Shown piece after piece: positions 43,181 to 51,564 of a stretch of DNA of 64,000 nucleotides. Where the stretch lies: positions 496,001 to 560,000 of the forward strand of contig JBJXHM010000002.1 in the NCBI GenBank assembly GCA_046233115.1, in the 5' to 3' direction. Origin of the DNA: JACOMY01 sp046233115. GTDB taxonomy: Bacteria; Pseudomonadota; Alphaproteobacteria; Kiloniellales; JACOMY01. The notes under the pieces are model-generated. The model did no database searches. It had not been told where the DNA came from and saw only the letters and a program-made list of their open reading frames with translations. Position 1 is the stretch's first letter. Every line of letters begins with the position of its first letter. A program made the position numbers and the translations under genes.

Positions 43181-45013
43181 GTGACCGCCTCGATGGCGGC
43201 GGGTCCGCCCCCTGAGGGGGGGCAGGCCCGGCAGGAAATCTCGTCCATCGCCCTGCTCCGCCGCTTCCTGCCCTACATCTGGCCCAAGGGGCGGCCCGAC
43301 CTGAAGGCCCGCGTGCTGGCCGGCGGCCTGCTGCTGATCCTGGCCAAGGGCATCCTGGTGACCGTCCCCGCCCTGCTGGGTGCTGCGGTCGACGCGCTCT
43401 CGCCGCAGGAGGCCGGGGCGATGGCACTGCCGGTAGGGTTGATCGTTGCCTATGGTGCGGCCCGGGTGCTGGCCATGGCCGGGACCGAGCTGCGCGATGC
43501 GCTCTTCGCCAAGGTCGCGCAGAACGCCATGCGCCACCTGGCGCTCAGCGTCTTTCGCCACCTGCACCAGCTCTCGCTGCGCTTTCACCTGGAACGCCAG
43601 ACTGGCGGCATGACCCGGGCGATCGAGCGCGGCACCAAGTCGATCGAGCAGCTGCTCTTCTACCTGGTCTTCTCGATGCTGCCGACCCTGGTCGAGGTGA
43701 TCCTGGTGGCAGGCCTGCTGTGGATCGCCTTCGGCTGGGTCTATGCCGCGATCACGCTGGCCACCGTGTCGGTCTACGTGCTCTTCACCTCGCTGGTCAC
43801 CAACTGGCGCATCCTGCTGCGCCGGCAGATGAACGAGAGCGACCAGGAGGCCGGAACCAAGGCCATCGACAGCCTGCTGAACTACGAGACGGTCAAGTAC
43901 TTCGGCAACGAGGAGCACGAGGCCCAGCGCTACGACAAGGCGCTGGCCGGCTACGAGCGGGCGGCGATCCGGAGCCGCACCTCGCTCGCCTTCCTGAACA
44001 GCGGCCAGGCCCTCCTGATCGCGCTGGGGGTGGCCTCGATCATGATGGTGGCGGCCGGCGGGGTGGTTGACGGCAGCATGACCGTGGGCGACTTCGTGGA
44101 GGTCAACACCTACCTGATCCAGCTCACCATCCCGCTGAACTTCATGGGGACGGTCTACCGCGAGGTGCGCCAGAGCCTGACCGACCTGGAGCGCCTGGTC
44201 CTGCTGACCCAGGAAGCGGTCGAGGTGGCCGACGCGCCGGACGCGGTGGCGCTGGAGGTGAGCGGCGGCAGCGTCACCTTCGAGCATGTGGGCTTCGCCT
44301 ACGATCCGCGGCGCGTGGTGCTGAAGGACCTCTCCTTCGAGGTGCCGGCGGGCCACAGCCTGGCCATCGTCGGCGCCACCGGCTCCGGCAAGTCGACCAT
44401 CGCCAAGCTGCTGTTCCGCTTCTACGACGTCACCCGCGGCCGCATCCTGATCGACGGGCAGGACATCCGCGGGGTGACCCAGGCCTCGCTGCGCGCGGCC
44501 ATCGGCGTGGTGCCGCAGGACAGCGTGCTGTTCAACGACACCATCGCCTACAACATCGAATACGGCCGCATCGGCGCCAGCCCCGAGGAGGTGCGCGAGG
44601 CGGCGCGGCTGGCCCGCATCGCCGACTTCATCGAGCAGCTTCCCGACGGTTGGGAGACCCGGGTCGGCGAGCGCGGCCTGAAGCTCTCGGGCGGCGAGAA
44701 GCAGCGCGTCGCCATCGCCCGCGCGCTGTTGAAGGCGCCGCCGATCCTGATCCTGGACGAGGCGACCTCGGCGCTGGACAGTGCGACCGAGCGGGCGCTG
44801 CAGGCCGACCTGGCCGCTGTCTCGCGCGGGCGGACCAGCCTGATCATCGCCCACCGCCTCTCCACCGTCATCGACGCCGACCAGATCCTGGTGCTGGAGC
44901 GCGGCGCGGTGGTGGAGCGCGGACGGCATGGCGAACTGCTGGCCAAGGGCGGCGTCTACGCCGCGCTCTGGGCCAAGCAGCAGAGCGGAGAGACGGAGGC
45001 AAGTACACCATGA
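43181..45013 (+). CDS. Atm1-type ABC exporter (heavy-metal/glutathione-complex transporter)
   Basis: The 610-residue half-transporter has a six-helix permease followed by an ATPase. The permease contains ALFAKVAQNAMRHLALSVF and FHLERQTGGMTRAIERGTKS, text typical of Atm1/ABCB7 proteins, which export glutathione-linked sulfur or metal species across the inner membrane. The ATPase has Walker A IVGATGSGKSTIAK, Q-loop VVPQDSVLFNDTI, signature LSGGEKQRVAIARALL, Walker B ILILDEATSALD and a switch His in IIAHRLST. The start is GTG 43181 or ATG 43193; neither has a strong ribosome site. Its stop overlaps the meaB start. Confidence 0.9.
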   Translation: MTASMAAGPPPEGGQARQEISSIALLRRFLPYIWPKGRPDLKARVLAGGLLLILAKGILVTVPALLGAAVDALSPQEAGAMALPVGLIVAYGAARVLAMAGTELRDALFAKVAQNAMRHLALSVFRHLHQLSLRFHLERQTGGMTRAIERGTKSIEQLLFYLVFSMLPTLVEVILVAGLLWIAFGWVYAAITLATVSVYVLFTSLVTNWRILLRRQMNESDQEAGTKAIDSLLNYETVKYFGNEEHEAQRYDKALAGYERAAIRSRTSLAFLNSGQALLIALGVASIMMVAAGGVVDGSMTVGDFVEVNTYLIQLTIPLNFMGTVYREVRQSLTDLERLVLLTQEAVEVADAPDAVALEVSGGSVTFEHVGFAYDPRRVVLKDLSFEVPAGHSLAIVGATGSGKSTIAKLLFRFYDVTRGRILIDGQDIRGVTQASLRAAIGVVPQDSVLFNDTIAYNIEYGRIGASPEEVREAARLARIADFIEQLPDGWETRVGERGLKLSGGEKQRVAIARALLKAPPILILDEATSALDSATERALQADLAAVSRGRTSLIIAHRLSTVIDADQILVLERGAVVERGRHGELLAKGGVYAALWAKQQSGETEASTP

Positions 45014-45993
45014 GCGACCTGGCCGAAGGCCTGCTGGCGGGTGAGCGCCGCGCCCTGGCGCGGGCCATGACCCTGGCCGAATCCAGCCGCGCCGACCATC
45101 GCGAGGCGGCCGAGGCGCTGCTGGCCAAGGTGATCGGCAAGAGTGGGGTGACCGGCAAGGCGGTGCGCCTGGGCCTCTCAGGTGCGCCCGGCGTCGGCAA
45201 GTCCAGCTTCATCGAGTCCTTCGGCCTCTACCTGCTGGAGCAGGGCCACCGGGTGGCGGTGCTGGCGGTCGATCCCTCCTCGCAGCGCACCGGCGGCTCG
45301 ATCCTGGGCGACAAGACCCGGATGGAGGAGCTGTCGCGCGCACCCGGCGCCTTCATCCGCCCCTCGCCGGCCGGCCAGACCCTGGGTGGCGTCGCCAGGC
45401 GCACCCATGACCTGATGCTGCTGGTCGAGGCCGCCGGCTATGACGTGGTGCTGATCGAGACGGTCGGCGTCGGCCAGTCCGAGACCGCGGTGGCGGAGCT
45501 GGTCGATTCCTTCCTGCTGATCCTGCCGCCGGCTGGCGGCGACGAGCTGCAGGGCATCAAGAAGGGTGTGGTCGAACTGGCCGACCTGGTGGTGGTGAAC
45601 AAGGCCGACGGCGCGCTGGTCGAGAGCGCCCGGCGGGCGGCGGCAGAGTACCAGAGCGCGCTGCGCATGCTGCGCCCGGCCGCGGCCAACTGGATCCCGC
45701 CGGTGATCCAGGTCTCGGCGCTGGAGAAGCGCGGGCTGGACCAGGTCTGGAAGGCGGTCCTGGCACACCGCGCGGCCCTCGGCGAGGAGGGCATCGCCGC
45801 GCGCCGTGCCGAGCAGTCCCGGGCCTGGTTCTGGCGCGAACTGCAGGCCGGCTTGGTCGAGGCCTTCCGCGCCGACCCCAAGGTCGCCGCCTCGCTACCT
45901 GATATGGAAGCCCAGGTGATCGCCGGCACCCTGCCGCCCAGCCGCGCCGCCAAGCTGCTGCTGGAGCACTTCCGGGCGGTGGAGGCGGGTTAG
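45010..45993 (+). CDS. meaB: MeaB/ArgK GTPase, methylmalonyl-CoA mutase chaperone
   Basis: This 327-residue G3E-family P-loop GTPase protects and reloads B12 on methylmalonyl-CoA mutase. Walker A is LSGAPGVGKSSFIESFG (near residue 57), switch I/II text includes AVDPSSQRTGGSILGDKTRM and IETVGVGQSE, and the guanine motif is VVNKADG. The C-terminal dimerisation arm (LPPSRAAKLLLEHFRAV) is present. ATG 45010 overlaps the TGA of the ABC exporter. Its neighbour mcm in the same direction supports the assignment. It ends tail-to-tail with the ThiF-family gene, overlapping by four bases. Confidence 0.95.
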   Translation: MSDLAEGLLAGERRALARAMTLAESSRADHREAAEALLAKVIGKSGVTGKAVRLGLSGAPGVGKSSFIESFGLYLLEQGHRVAVLAVDPSSQRTGGSILGDKTRMEELSRAPGAFIRPSPAGQTLGGVARRTHDLMLLVEAAGYDVVLIETVGVGQSETAVAELVDSFLLILPPAGGDELQGIKKGVVELADLVVVNKADGALVESARRAAAEYQSALRMLRPAAANWIPPVIQVSALEKRGLDQVWKAVLAHRAALGEEGIAARRAEQSRAWFWRELQAGLVEAFRADPKVAASLPDMEAQVIAGTLPPSRAAKLLLEHFRAVEAG

Positions 45994-46835
45994 GCCGGCT
46001 CGGTTGCCGCCGCGCAGGCGGCGACGTAGCGCTCGCCCGAGAGCTCCTTGATGGTGCCTTGCGGGCCGCAGAGCGGGCAGCCTGGATCGGCGTGGGTGCG
46101 GATGGTGCGGAAGCTGGCGGCCAGGGCATCGTAGAGCAGCAGGCGGCCGGCCAGGCTCTCGCCGATGCCGAGCAGCTCCTTGATCGCCTCCATCGCCTGC
46201 AGGCTGCCCATCACGCCCGGCAGCGCGCCCAGCACGCCGACGTCGGCGCAGCTATCCTTGGCGTCGCCGACCTCGCTGCCGAAGAGGCAGCGGTAGCAGG
46301 GACCCGGCTGCTCCTCGTCGTAGGCCTTGAAGGTGGTGATCTGGCCGTCGAAGCGCATGATCGCTGCGGCCACCAGCGGACGCTTGGCCAGGTAGGCGGC
46401 GTCGTTGATCAGGTAGCGGGTCGCCGGGTTGTCGCTGGCGTCGGCCACCAGGTCGTAGGCGGAGATCAGGCTCTTGGCGTTGTCGGCGGTGAGCCGGACG
46501 GCATGCTGCTCGATCCGCACCTGGGGATTGATCTCCCTGGCGGCGGCGGCGGCGCTCTCGACCTTGGACCGGCCGAGGTCGCTCATGCCGTGGATCGGTT
46601 GGCGCTGCAAGTTGCTGAGGTCGACGGCGTCGTCGTCGACCAGGCCCAGGGTGCCCACCCCGGCCGCGGCCAGGTACTGGACCAGCGGCGCGCCCAGCCC
46701 GCCGGCGCCGATGATCAGCACCCGGGACTGCAGCAGGCGCAACTGGCCTTCCTCTCCGACCTCCGGCAGCACCAGATGGCGGGCGTAGCGCTCGATTTCC
46801 TGGTCGTCCAGGTCGCGTTCAGTTTCGTTGGTCAT
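45990..46835 (-). CDS. ThiF/MoeB/HesA-family adenylyltransferase
   Basis: The 281-residue E1-like enzyme adenylates the C-terminus of a sulfur-carrier protein (ThiS, MoaD or a relative). It begins with ERYARHLVLPEVGEEGQLRL, then the nucleotide loop VLIIGAGGLGAPLVQYLAAA, and SNLQRQPIHGMSDLGRSKVE. Two CxxC pairs, CYRC and CPLC, bind the structural zinc, and SCADVGVLGALPGVMG holds the catalytic Cys region. There is no C-terminal rhodanese domain, as in MoeB/ThiF-type proteins of E. coli. The partner carrier is not in this window, so thiamin, molybdopterin and other roles cannot be separated. Confidence 0.9.
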   Translation of the reverse strand: MTNETERDLDDQEIERYARHLVLPEVGEEGQLRLLQSRVLIIGAGGLGAPLVQYLAAAGVGTLGLVDDDAVDLSNLQRQPIHGMSDLGRSKVESAAAAAREINPQVRIEQHAVRLTADNAKSLISAYDLVADASDNPATRYLINDAAYLAKRPLVAAAIMRFDGQITTFKAYDEEQPGPCYRCLFGSEVGDAKDSCADVGVLGALPGVMGSLQAMEAIKELLGIGESLAGRLLLYDALAASFRTIRTHADPGCPLCGPQGTIKELSGERYVAACAAATEPA

Positions 46836-46898
46836 GGGTTGGTAAGTAGGGTGTGGAGCGAGGCGGCTCAATCCCGGAGCACGCGGCGCCGCCGCCGG

Positions 46899-47459
46899 TC
46901 AGGACTCCAGCTCGCTGTCCCAGTAGAGGTAGTCGCCCCAGGATTCGTGCAGGAAGTTGGGCGGGAAGGCGCGGCCGTTCTCCTGCAGCTCGTAGGTGGT
47001 GGGCTGGCGGGCCGGACGCAGGGGCAGCATGCCGCTTTCCCGCGGGGTGCGGTTGCTCTTCTCCAGATTGCAGCCCTGGCAGGCGGTGATCACGTTGTCC
47101 CAGGTGGTCTTGCCGCCGCGCGAGCGCGGCATGACGTGATCGAAGGTCAGGTGCTCGGCCGGCAGGTTGTCGCCGCAGTACTGGCACTGGAAGCGGTCGC
47201 GCAGGAAGACGTTGAAGCGGGTGAAGGCCGGGCGCCGGTCCAGGTGCACGAACTCTTTCAGCGCGATGACGGAGGGCAGGCGCATCTCGTAGCTGGGCGA
47301 GCGCACCACCCGGTCGTACTCGTTCAGGATATTGACGCGGTCGAGGAACACGGCCTTCACGCTGTCCTGCCAGGCCCAGAGCGACAGCGGGAAGTAGCTG
47401 AGCGGACGGTAGTCCGCATTCAGAACCAGGGATGGAAAGGCACCTGCTGTCATAGACAA
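46899..47459 (-). CDS. HNH endonuclease family protein
   Basis: 186 residues. Around residues 92-140 there is a complete HNH nuclease: CQYCGDNLPAEHLTFDHVMP has the first zinc Cys pair and the catalytic DH, RSRGGKTTWDNVITACQGCN supplies Asn and the second Cys pair. The N-terminal part (SLVLNADYRPLSYFPLSLW) is the conserved lead-in of a widespread alphaproteobacterial and cyanobacterial chromosomal HNH family. These are single-copy, non-mobile genes with a suspected DNA repair or RNA processing role rather than homing nucleases. The start is ATG 47459, with an in-frame ATG two codons later. Confidence 0.87.
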   Translation of the reverse strand: MSMTAGAFPSLVLNADYRPLSYFPLSLWAWQDSVKAVFLDRVNILNEYDRVVRSPSYEMRLPSVIALKEFVHLDRRPAFTRFNVFLRDRFQCQYCGDNLPAEHLTFDHVMPRSRGGKTTWDNVITACQGCNLEKSNRTPRESGMLPLRPARQPTTYELQENGRAFPPNFLHESWGDYLYWDSELES

Positions 47460-47658
47460 GGAAGCCGTCTCCTTCTCGCTTATGCCGAAGGGTCGGTGCC
47501 TTCGACCGCTTCATGACATAGCCCAGCCTTTCGCTCCGCGACAAGCGGCCCGAAGCAGGTCCCGCCATTCTTCATCGAGATGTCACCTTGCCACCGCAGC
47601 GGCGCGCAACATCTTGAGGGAGAGAGGCTTTGCGGGGTAGCCATCTCCCATGCCGCAC

Positions 47659-48330
47659 TCAACCGGTGCTGCGCGCCAGCACTTGGCTCACCTCGGTGAG
47701 CGAGCGGCCGCTTTCCGCCGACCAGGCGTTGAAGGCGGCCTGCACCTTGGCCAGCGCCGACTTGGAGCCGGACGCCTTGTCGATCACGCCCTCGCGGATC
47801 AGCGCCGCGGTCACGTCCTTCGACAGGATGAAGGCGGGCTTGCCCAGGAAGCGCAGGCAGTACTGGGCCGTGGTCCCGCTGAGCCGGCTGCCGCGCCGCT
47901 TCAGCAGGTCTAGCAATCCGACGTAGTCGCTGTCCGGCCAGTCGGCGAAGACCTGGCCGGCGGGCCGGCCCTCCTCGGCGGCGAGCGCGCGCAGGAAGGC
48001 CGCGTTCTCGAAGACCGAGCGGATCTTGGCGCCGTGGCGCACGATGCGGGCGTCCTGCAGCAGGCGGTCGAGATCCTCGTCCGAGGCCATGGCCCAGCGC
48101 GCCGGATCGAAGCCCTCGAAGGCGGCCTCGAAGCCGGGCCACTTCTTCTCGATCACCGACCAATTGAAGCCGGCCTGGAACACCCGCTTGGAGAACTCCG
48201 CCAGCCAGCGGTCGTCGCCCAGCGCCCGCAGTGCCTCGGGAGCAGCCGGCCGGCCGATCAGGGCCTCCAGGGCCGCCTCTCCGCCCTTGCGCTCGGCCGC
48301 CAGCGCGTAGATCTCTGCAAAGGGTCGCAT
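47659..48330 (-). CDS. DNA-3-methyladenine glycosylase I family protein
   Basis: The 223-residue helix-hairpin-helix glycosylase is related to Tag, which removes 3-methyladenine in base-excision repair. Recognisable text: FSKRVFQAGFNWSVIEKKWP (about 46-65), EDLDRLLQDARIVRHGAKI and a C-terminal GTTAQYCLRFLGKPAFILSK. The N-terminal zinc-binding Cys/His pair of E. coli Tag is absent, which marks a separate, widespread Tag-like branch whose lesion range is less studied. ATG 48330 is preceded by GAGAGGGG. It is divergent from the glutamine amidotransferase gene at 48535. Confidence 0.8.
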   Translation of the reverse strand: MRPFAEIYALAAERKGGEAALEALIGRPAAPEALRALGDDRWLAEFSKRVFQAGFNWSVIEKKWPGFEAAFEGFDPARWAMASDEDLDRLLQDARIVRHGAKIRSVFENAAFLRALAAEEGRPAGQVFADWPDSDYVGLLDLLKRRGSRLSGTTAQYCLRFLGKPAFILSKDVTAALIREGVIDKASGSKSALAKVQAAFNAWSAESGRSLTEVSQVLARSTG

Positions 48331-48534
48331 GCCCCTCTCCTCGTCCGGCTGTTCCGACGCAAGGCTGCGCCAAGCCGGCGCCGCGAGCAAGGCGCCAACA
48401 GCCGGGAACAGCGCCTTGTCATGAGCGGAAAGCAGGTCAGATGCTTCTTCTCATGAAAAAATGTTTCTTACCCTTGCCGGCCTGCGGGAACTGCGCTACC
48501 TCTGCCGCGACGGAGCAGAAAGGAAGGGCAAGCC

Positions 48535-49428
48535 ATGTGCGGTATTGTCGGACTCTATGCCAAGCGGCCGGCTTTCAGGGAGAACCTGGGCGCGCACTTG
48601 GCGACCATGCTGGTGGAGATGAGCGATCGCGGACCCGATTCCGCCGGTGTCGCGCTCTACCGCCCCGCGGCCAAGGCCGGCAGCCTGAAGCTGGTGCTGC
48701 ACGGCCCCGCGGACTTCGACTGGCAGGCGCTCAGGCTGGCGCTTAGCACCGAGTTCGACCCCGAGACGCAGCTTGAGCTGCGCGGCACCCACGCCGTGAT
48801 CATCCTGGACGCCGCCTTCGACGCGCTGCGCGACTGGCAGCGCGAGCACTTTCCGGGCCTGCGCCTGGTCTCGGCCGGCGAGGTCATCGAGATCTTCAAG
48901 GAGAAGGGCCACCCGCGCGAGGTGGTGAAGCACTTCGGGCTGGAGGGGCTGTCCGGTAGCCACGGCCTGGGCCACACCCGCATGGCGACCGAGAGCGCGG
49001 TGACCACCGAGCACTCGCACCCCTTCTCCACCGGGCGCGACCTTTGCCTGGTGCACAACGGCTCGCTCTCCAACCACAACCGGCTGCGTGCCCGCCTGCG
49101 CAAGGCCGGGGTCGAGATCCTGACCGACAACGACACTGAGGTGGCTGCCGGTTTCCTCACCTGGCGCCTGGCCGAGGGCGACAGCCTGGAGGAGGCGCTG
49201 GAGCGCGGCATCAAGGAGCTGGACGGCTTCTACACCTTCGCGATCGGGACCAAGCAGGGCTTCGCCGTGCTGCGCGACCCCATCGCCTGCAAGCATGCGG
49301 TCCTGGCCGAGACCGACGACTGGGTGGCCATGGCCACGGAGTATCGCGCCATCGCCCCCCTGCCGGGTGCCGAGCAGGCGGAGATCTGGGAACCCAAGCC
49401 CGGCCGCATCTATGCCTGGGGCGCCTGA
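48535..49428 (+). CDS. glxB: Class II glutamine amidotransferase, N-methylglutamate synthase subunit A-like
   Basis: The 297-residue Ntn hydrolase releases ammonia from glutamine. The nucleophile is Cys2 in MCGIVGLYAKRPAF, exposed after Met removal. MSDRGPDSAGVALY, GLGHTRMATESAVTTEHSHP and LVHNGSLSNHNRLR match the PurF/GltB glutaminase fold. It is a stand-alone domain, as in MgsA/GlxB. Together with the two downstream genes it makes up a split glutamate-synthase-like enzyme. In methylotrophs this complex makes N-methylglutamate from methylamine and glutamate; in rhizobia the same set is called glxBCD. Confidence 0.9.
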   Translation: MCGIVGLYAKRPAFRENLGAHLATMLVEMSDRGPDSAGVALYRPAAKAGSLKLVLHGPADFDWQALRLALSTEFDPETQLELRGTHAVIILDAAFDALRDWQREHFPGLRLVSAGEVIEIFKEKGHPREVVKHFGLEGLSGSHGLGHTRMATESAVTTEHSHPFSTGRDLCLVHNGSLSNHNRLRARLRKAGVEILTDNDTEVAAGFLTWRLAEGDSLEEALERGIKELDGFYTFAIGTKQGFAVLRDPIACKHAVLAETDDWVAMATEYRAIAPLPGAEQAEIWEPKPGRIYAWGA

Positions 49429-49440
49429 GGGAGGAGCTGA

Positions 49441-50124
49441 ATGATCGAGATCGACCTGGCCGAAGAGACCTTGCGCGCGGCCAACAAGCGCCTGCAGGAG
49501 GTCAGCCCGGAGGACAACCTGCGCCAGTTCCTGGTGAAGAATCCGCGCGGCGCCCATGCGATCGCGGCCGGCCTGACCCAGCCGATCGAGGTCACCGTGA
49601 AGGGGCATGTCGGCTTCTACTGCGCCGGCATGAACCAGGAGGCGCAGGTGACCATCGAGGGCCACGCCGGTGTCGGCCTGGCCGAGAACATGATGAGCGG
49701 TACGGTCCGGGTGACCGGCAATGCCTCGGAGTCGGCCGGTGCCACCGGGCGCGGCGGCCTGCTGGTGGTCGAGGGCGACACCTCCTCGCGCTGCGGCATC
49801 TCGATGAAGGGCATCGACATCGTGGTCGGCGGCTCGGTCGGCCACATGAGCGCCTTCATGGGCCAGGCTGGCGCGTTGGTGGTGCTGGGCGATGCCGGCT
49901 CCAGCCTCGGCGACTCTCTATACGAGGCGCGCCTCTATGTCCGCGGCCGGGTCGAGAGCCTGGGCGCGGATTGCAAGGAGAAGGAGATGACCGCGCACCA
50001 CCTGGAGAAGCTGGGCCGCCTACTGGACAAGGCCAAGATCGCGGCCAACCCGCGCGACTTCCGCCGCTATGGCTCGGCCCGCACGCTCTACAACTTCAAA
50101 GTCGACAATCTGGGGACCTATTAG
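49441..50124 (+). CDS. glxC: GXGXG-domain protein, N-methylglutamate synthase subunit B-like
   Basis: 227 residues corresponding to the C-terminal beta-helix domain of glutamate synthase, here a separate subunit. The repeating Gly pattern is visible in VKGHVGFYCAGMNQEAQVTI, EGHAGVGLAENMMSGTVRVT and the SVGHMSAFMGQAGALVVLGD segment. In GltB this domain is structural and holds the ammonia tunnel between glutaminase and FMN sites. The gene starts 12 bp after glxB and ends five bases before the FMN subunit, so the three are one operon. Confidence 0.88.
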   Translation: MIEIDLAEETLRAANKRLQEVSPEDNLRQFLVKNPRGAHAIAAGLTQPIEVTVKGHVGFYCAGMNQEAQVTIEGHAGVGLAENMMSGTVRVTGNASESAGATGRGGLLVVEGDTSSRCGISMKGIDIVVGGSVGHMSAFMGQAGALVVLGDAGSSLGDSLYEARLYVRGRVESLGADCKEKEMTAHHLEKLGRLLDKAKIAANPRDFRRYGSARTLYNFKVDNLGTY

Positions 50125-50128
50125 GCCG

Positions 50129-51463
50129 ATGAGCGACCATCCCAAGATCCCACGCACCACGCCGCGCCACTCGGCCACCTTCGACGATTATACCCTCTCG
50201 GAGATCCGGCGGGCGGCGGCGACCGGCGTCTACGATATCCGCGGCGGCGGCGCCAAGCGTCATGTCCCGCACTTCGACGACCTGCTGTTCCTCGGCGCCT
50301 CCATGTCGCGCTATCCGCTGGAGGGCTATCGCGAGGCCTGCAACACGGCGGTGACCCTGGGCGACCGCTTCGCCGAGAAGCCGATCGAGCTGAAGATCCC
50401 GATCACCATCGCCGGCATGTCCTTCGGCTCGCTCTCGGCCCAGGCCAAGGAGGCGCTGGGCCGCGGCGCCTCGGCGATGGGCACCTCGACCACCACCGGC
50501 GACGGCGGCATGACGCCGGAGGAACGCCAGCACTCGACGCAGCTCGTCTACCAATACCTGCCCTCGCGCTACGGCATGAACCCTGACGACCTGCGCAAGG
50601 CAGACGCCATCGAGGTGGTGGTCGGCCAGGGCGCCAAGCCGGGTGGCGGCGGCATGCTGCTGGGCCAGAAGATCAACGAGCGCGTCGCCCAGATGCGCAC
50701 CCTGCCAGAAGGTGTGGACCAGCGCTCGGCCTGCCGGCATCCCGACTGGACCGGCCCCGACGATCTGGAGATCAAGATCCAGGAGCTGCGCGAGATCACC
50801 GGCTGGAAGGTGCCGATCTACTGCAAGGTCGGCGCGTCGCGGCCCTACTACGACACTGCACTCTCGATCAAGGCCGGCGCCGACGTCATCGTCCTGGACG
50901 GCATGCAGGGCGGCACCGCGGCGACCCAGGAGGTCTTCATCGAGCATGTCGGCATCCCGATCCTGTCTGCAATCCGTCCGGCGGTGCAGGCCCTGATCGA
51001 CGCCGACCTGCATCGCAAGGTGCAGCTCGTGGTCTCCGGCGGCATCCGCAACGGCGCCGACGTCGCCAAGTGCCTGGCGCTGGGCGCCGACGCCGTCTCG
51101 ATCGGCACTGCCGCCCTGGTGGCGCTGGGCGATAACGACCCCAGGTGGGAGGCCGAGTATCAGGCGCTAGGCACCACGGCCGGCTGCTATGACGACTGGC
51201 ACGAGGGCCTGGACCCCGCCGGCATCACCACCCAGGTGCCGGAGCTGGCGACCCGGCTGGATCCGGTCGTCGCCGGCCGGCGGCTGGCCAACCTGCTGGC
51301 CGTCATGACCCTGGAATGCCAGACCCTGGCGCGCGCCAACGGCAAGAGCGACGTGCGCAACCTGGAGCCGGAGGACCTGGTGGCCCTGACGGTCGAGGCC
51401 GCCGCCATGGCCCGGGTGCCGCTGGCCGGCACCGACTGGATCCCGGGCCAGGGCGGCTATTGA
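50129..51463 (+). CDS. glxD: FMN-binding glutamate synthase-like subunit, N-methylglutamate synthase C-like
   Basis: 444 residues corresponding to the FMN/iron-sulfur TIM barrel of glutamate synthase. Features are ITIAGMSFGSLSAQAKEALG, STTTGDGGMTPEERQHSTQL, QGAKPGGGGMLLGQKINERV, a flavin-phosphate region VSGGIRNGADVAKCLALGAD, and late Cys residues (AGCYDDWHEG, LECQTLAR) where the Fe-S ligands of GltB lie. It catalyses the reductive or transfer half-reaction using ammonia or methylamine delivered by its partners. The start is ATG 50129; an upstream in-frame extension overlaps glxC and is not used. Confidence 0.9.
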   Translation: MSDHPKIPRTTPRHSATFDDYTLSEIRRAAATGVYDIRGGGAKRHVPHFDDLLFLGASMSRYPLEGYREACNTAVTLGDRFAEKPIELKIPITIAGMSFGSLSAQAKEALGRGASAMGTSTTTGDGGMTPEERQHSTQLVYQYLPSRYGMNPDDLRKADAIEVVVGQGAKPGGGGMLLGQKINERVAQMRTLPEGVDQRSACRHPDWTGPDDLEIKIQELREITGWKVPIYCKVGASRPYYDTALSIKAGADVIVLDGMQGGTAATQEVFIEHVGIPILSAIRPAVQALIDADLHRKVQLVVSGGIRNGADVAKCLALGADAVSIGTAALVALGDNDPRWEAEYQALGTTAGCYDDWHEGLDPAGITTQVPELATRLDPVVAGRRLANLLAVMTLECQTLARANGKSDVRNLEPEDLVALTVEAAAMARVPLAGTDWIPGQGGY

Positions 51464-51564
51464 TCTGCGACACCGCGCCGGGGGACCCTGGCGCGGTGCA
51501 CGCGGCGGCAGTACGCTGACGCAATGAATGCGGACAGCGAACGGACAACGACAGGACAGGCTGC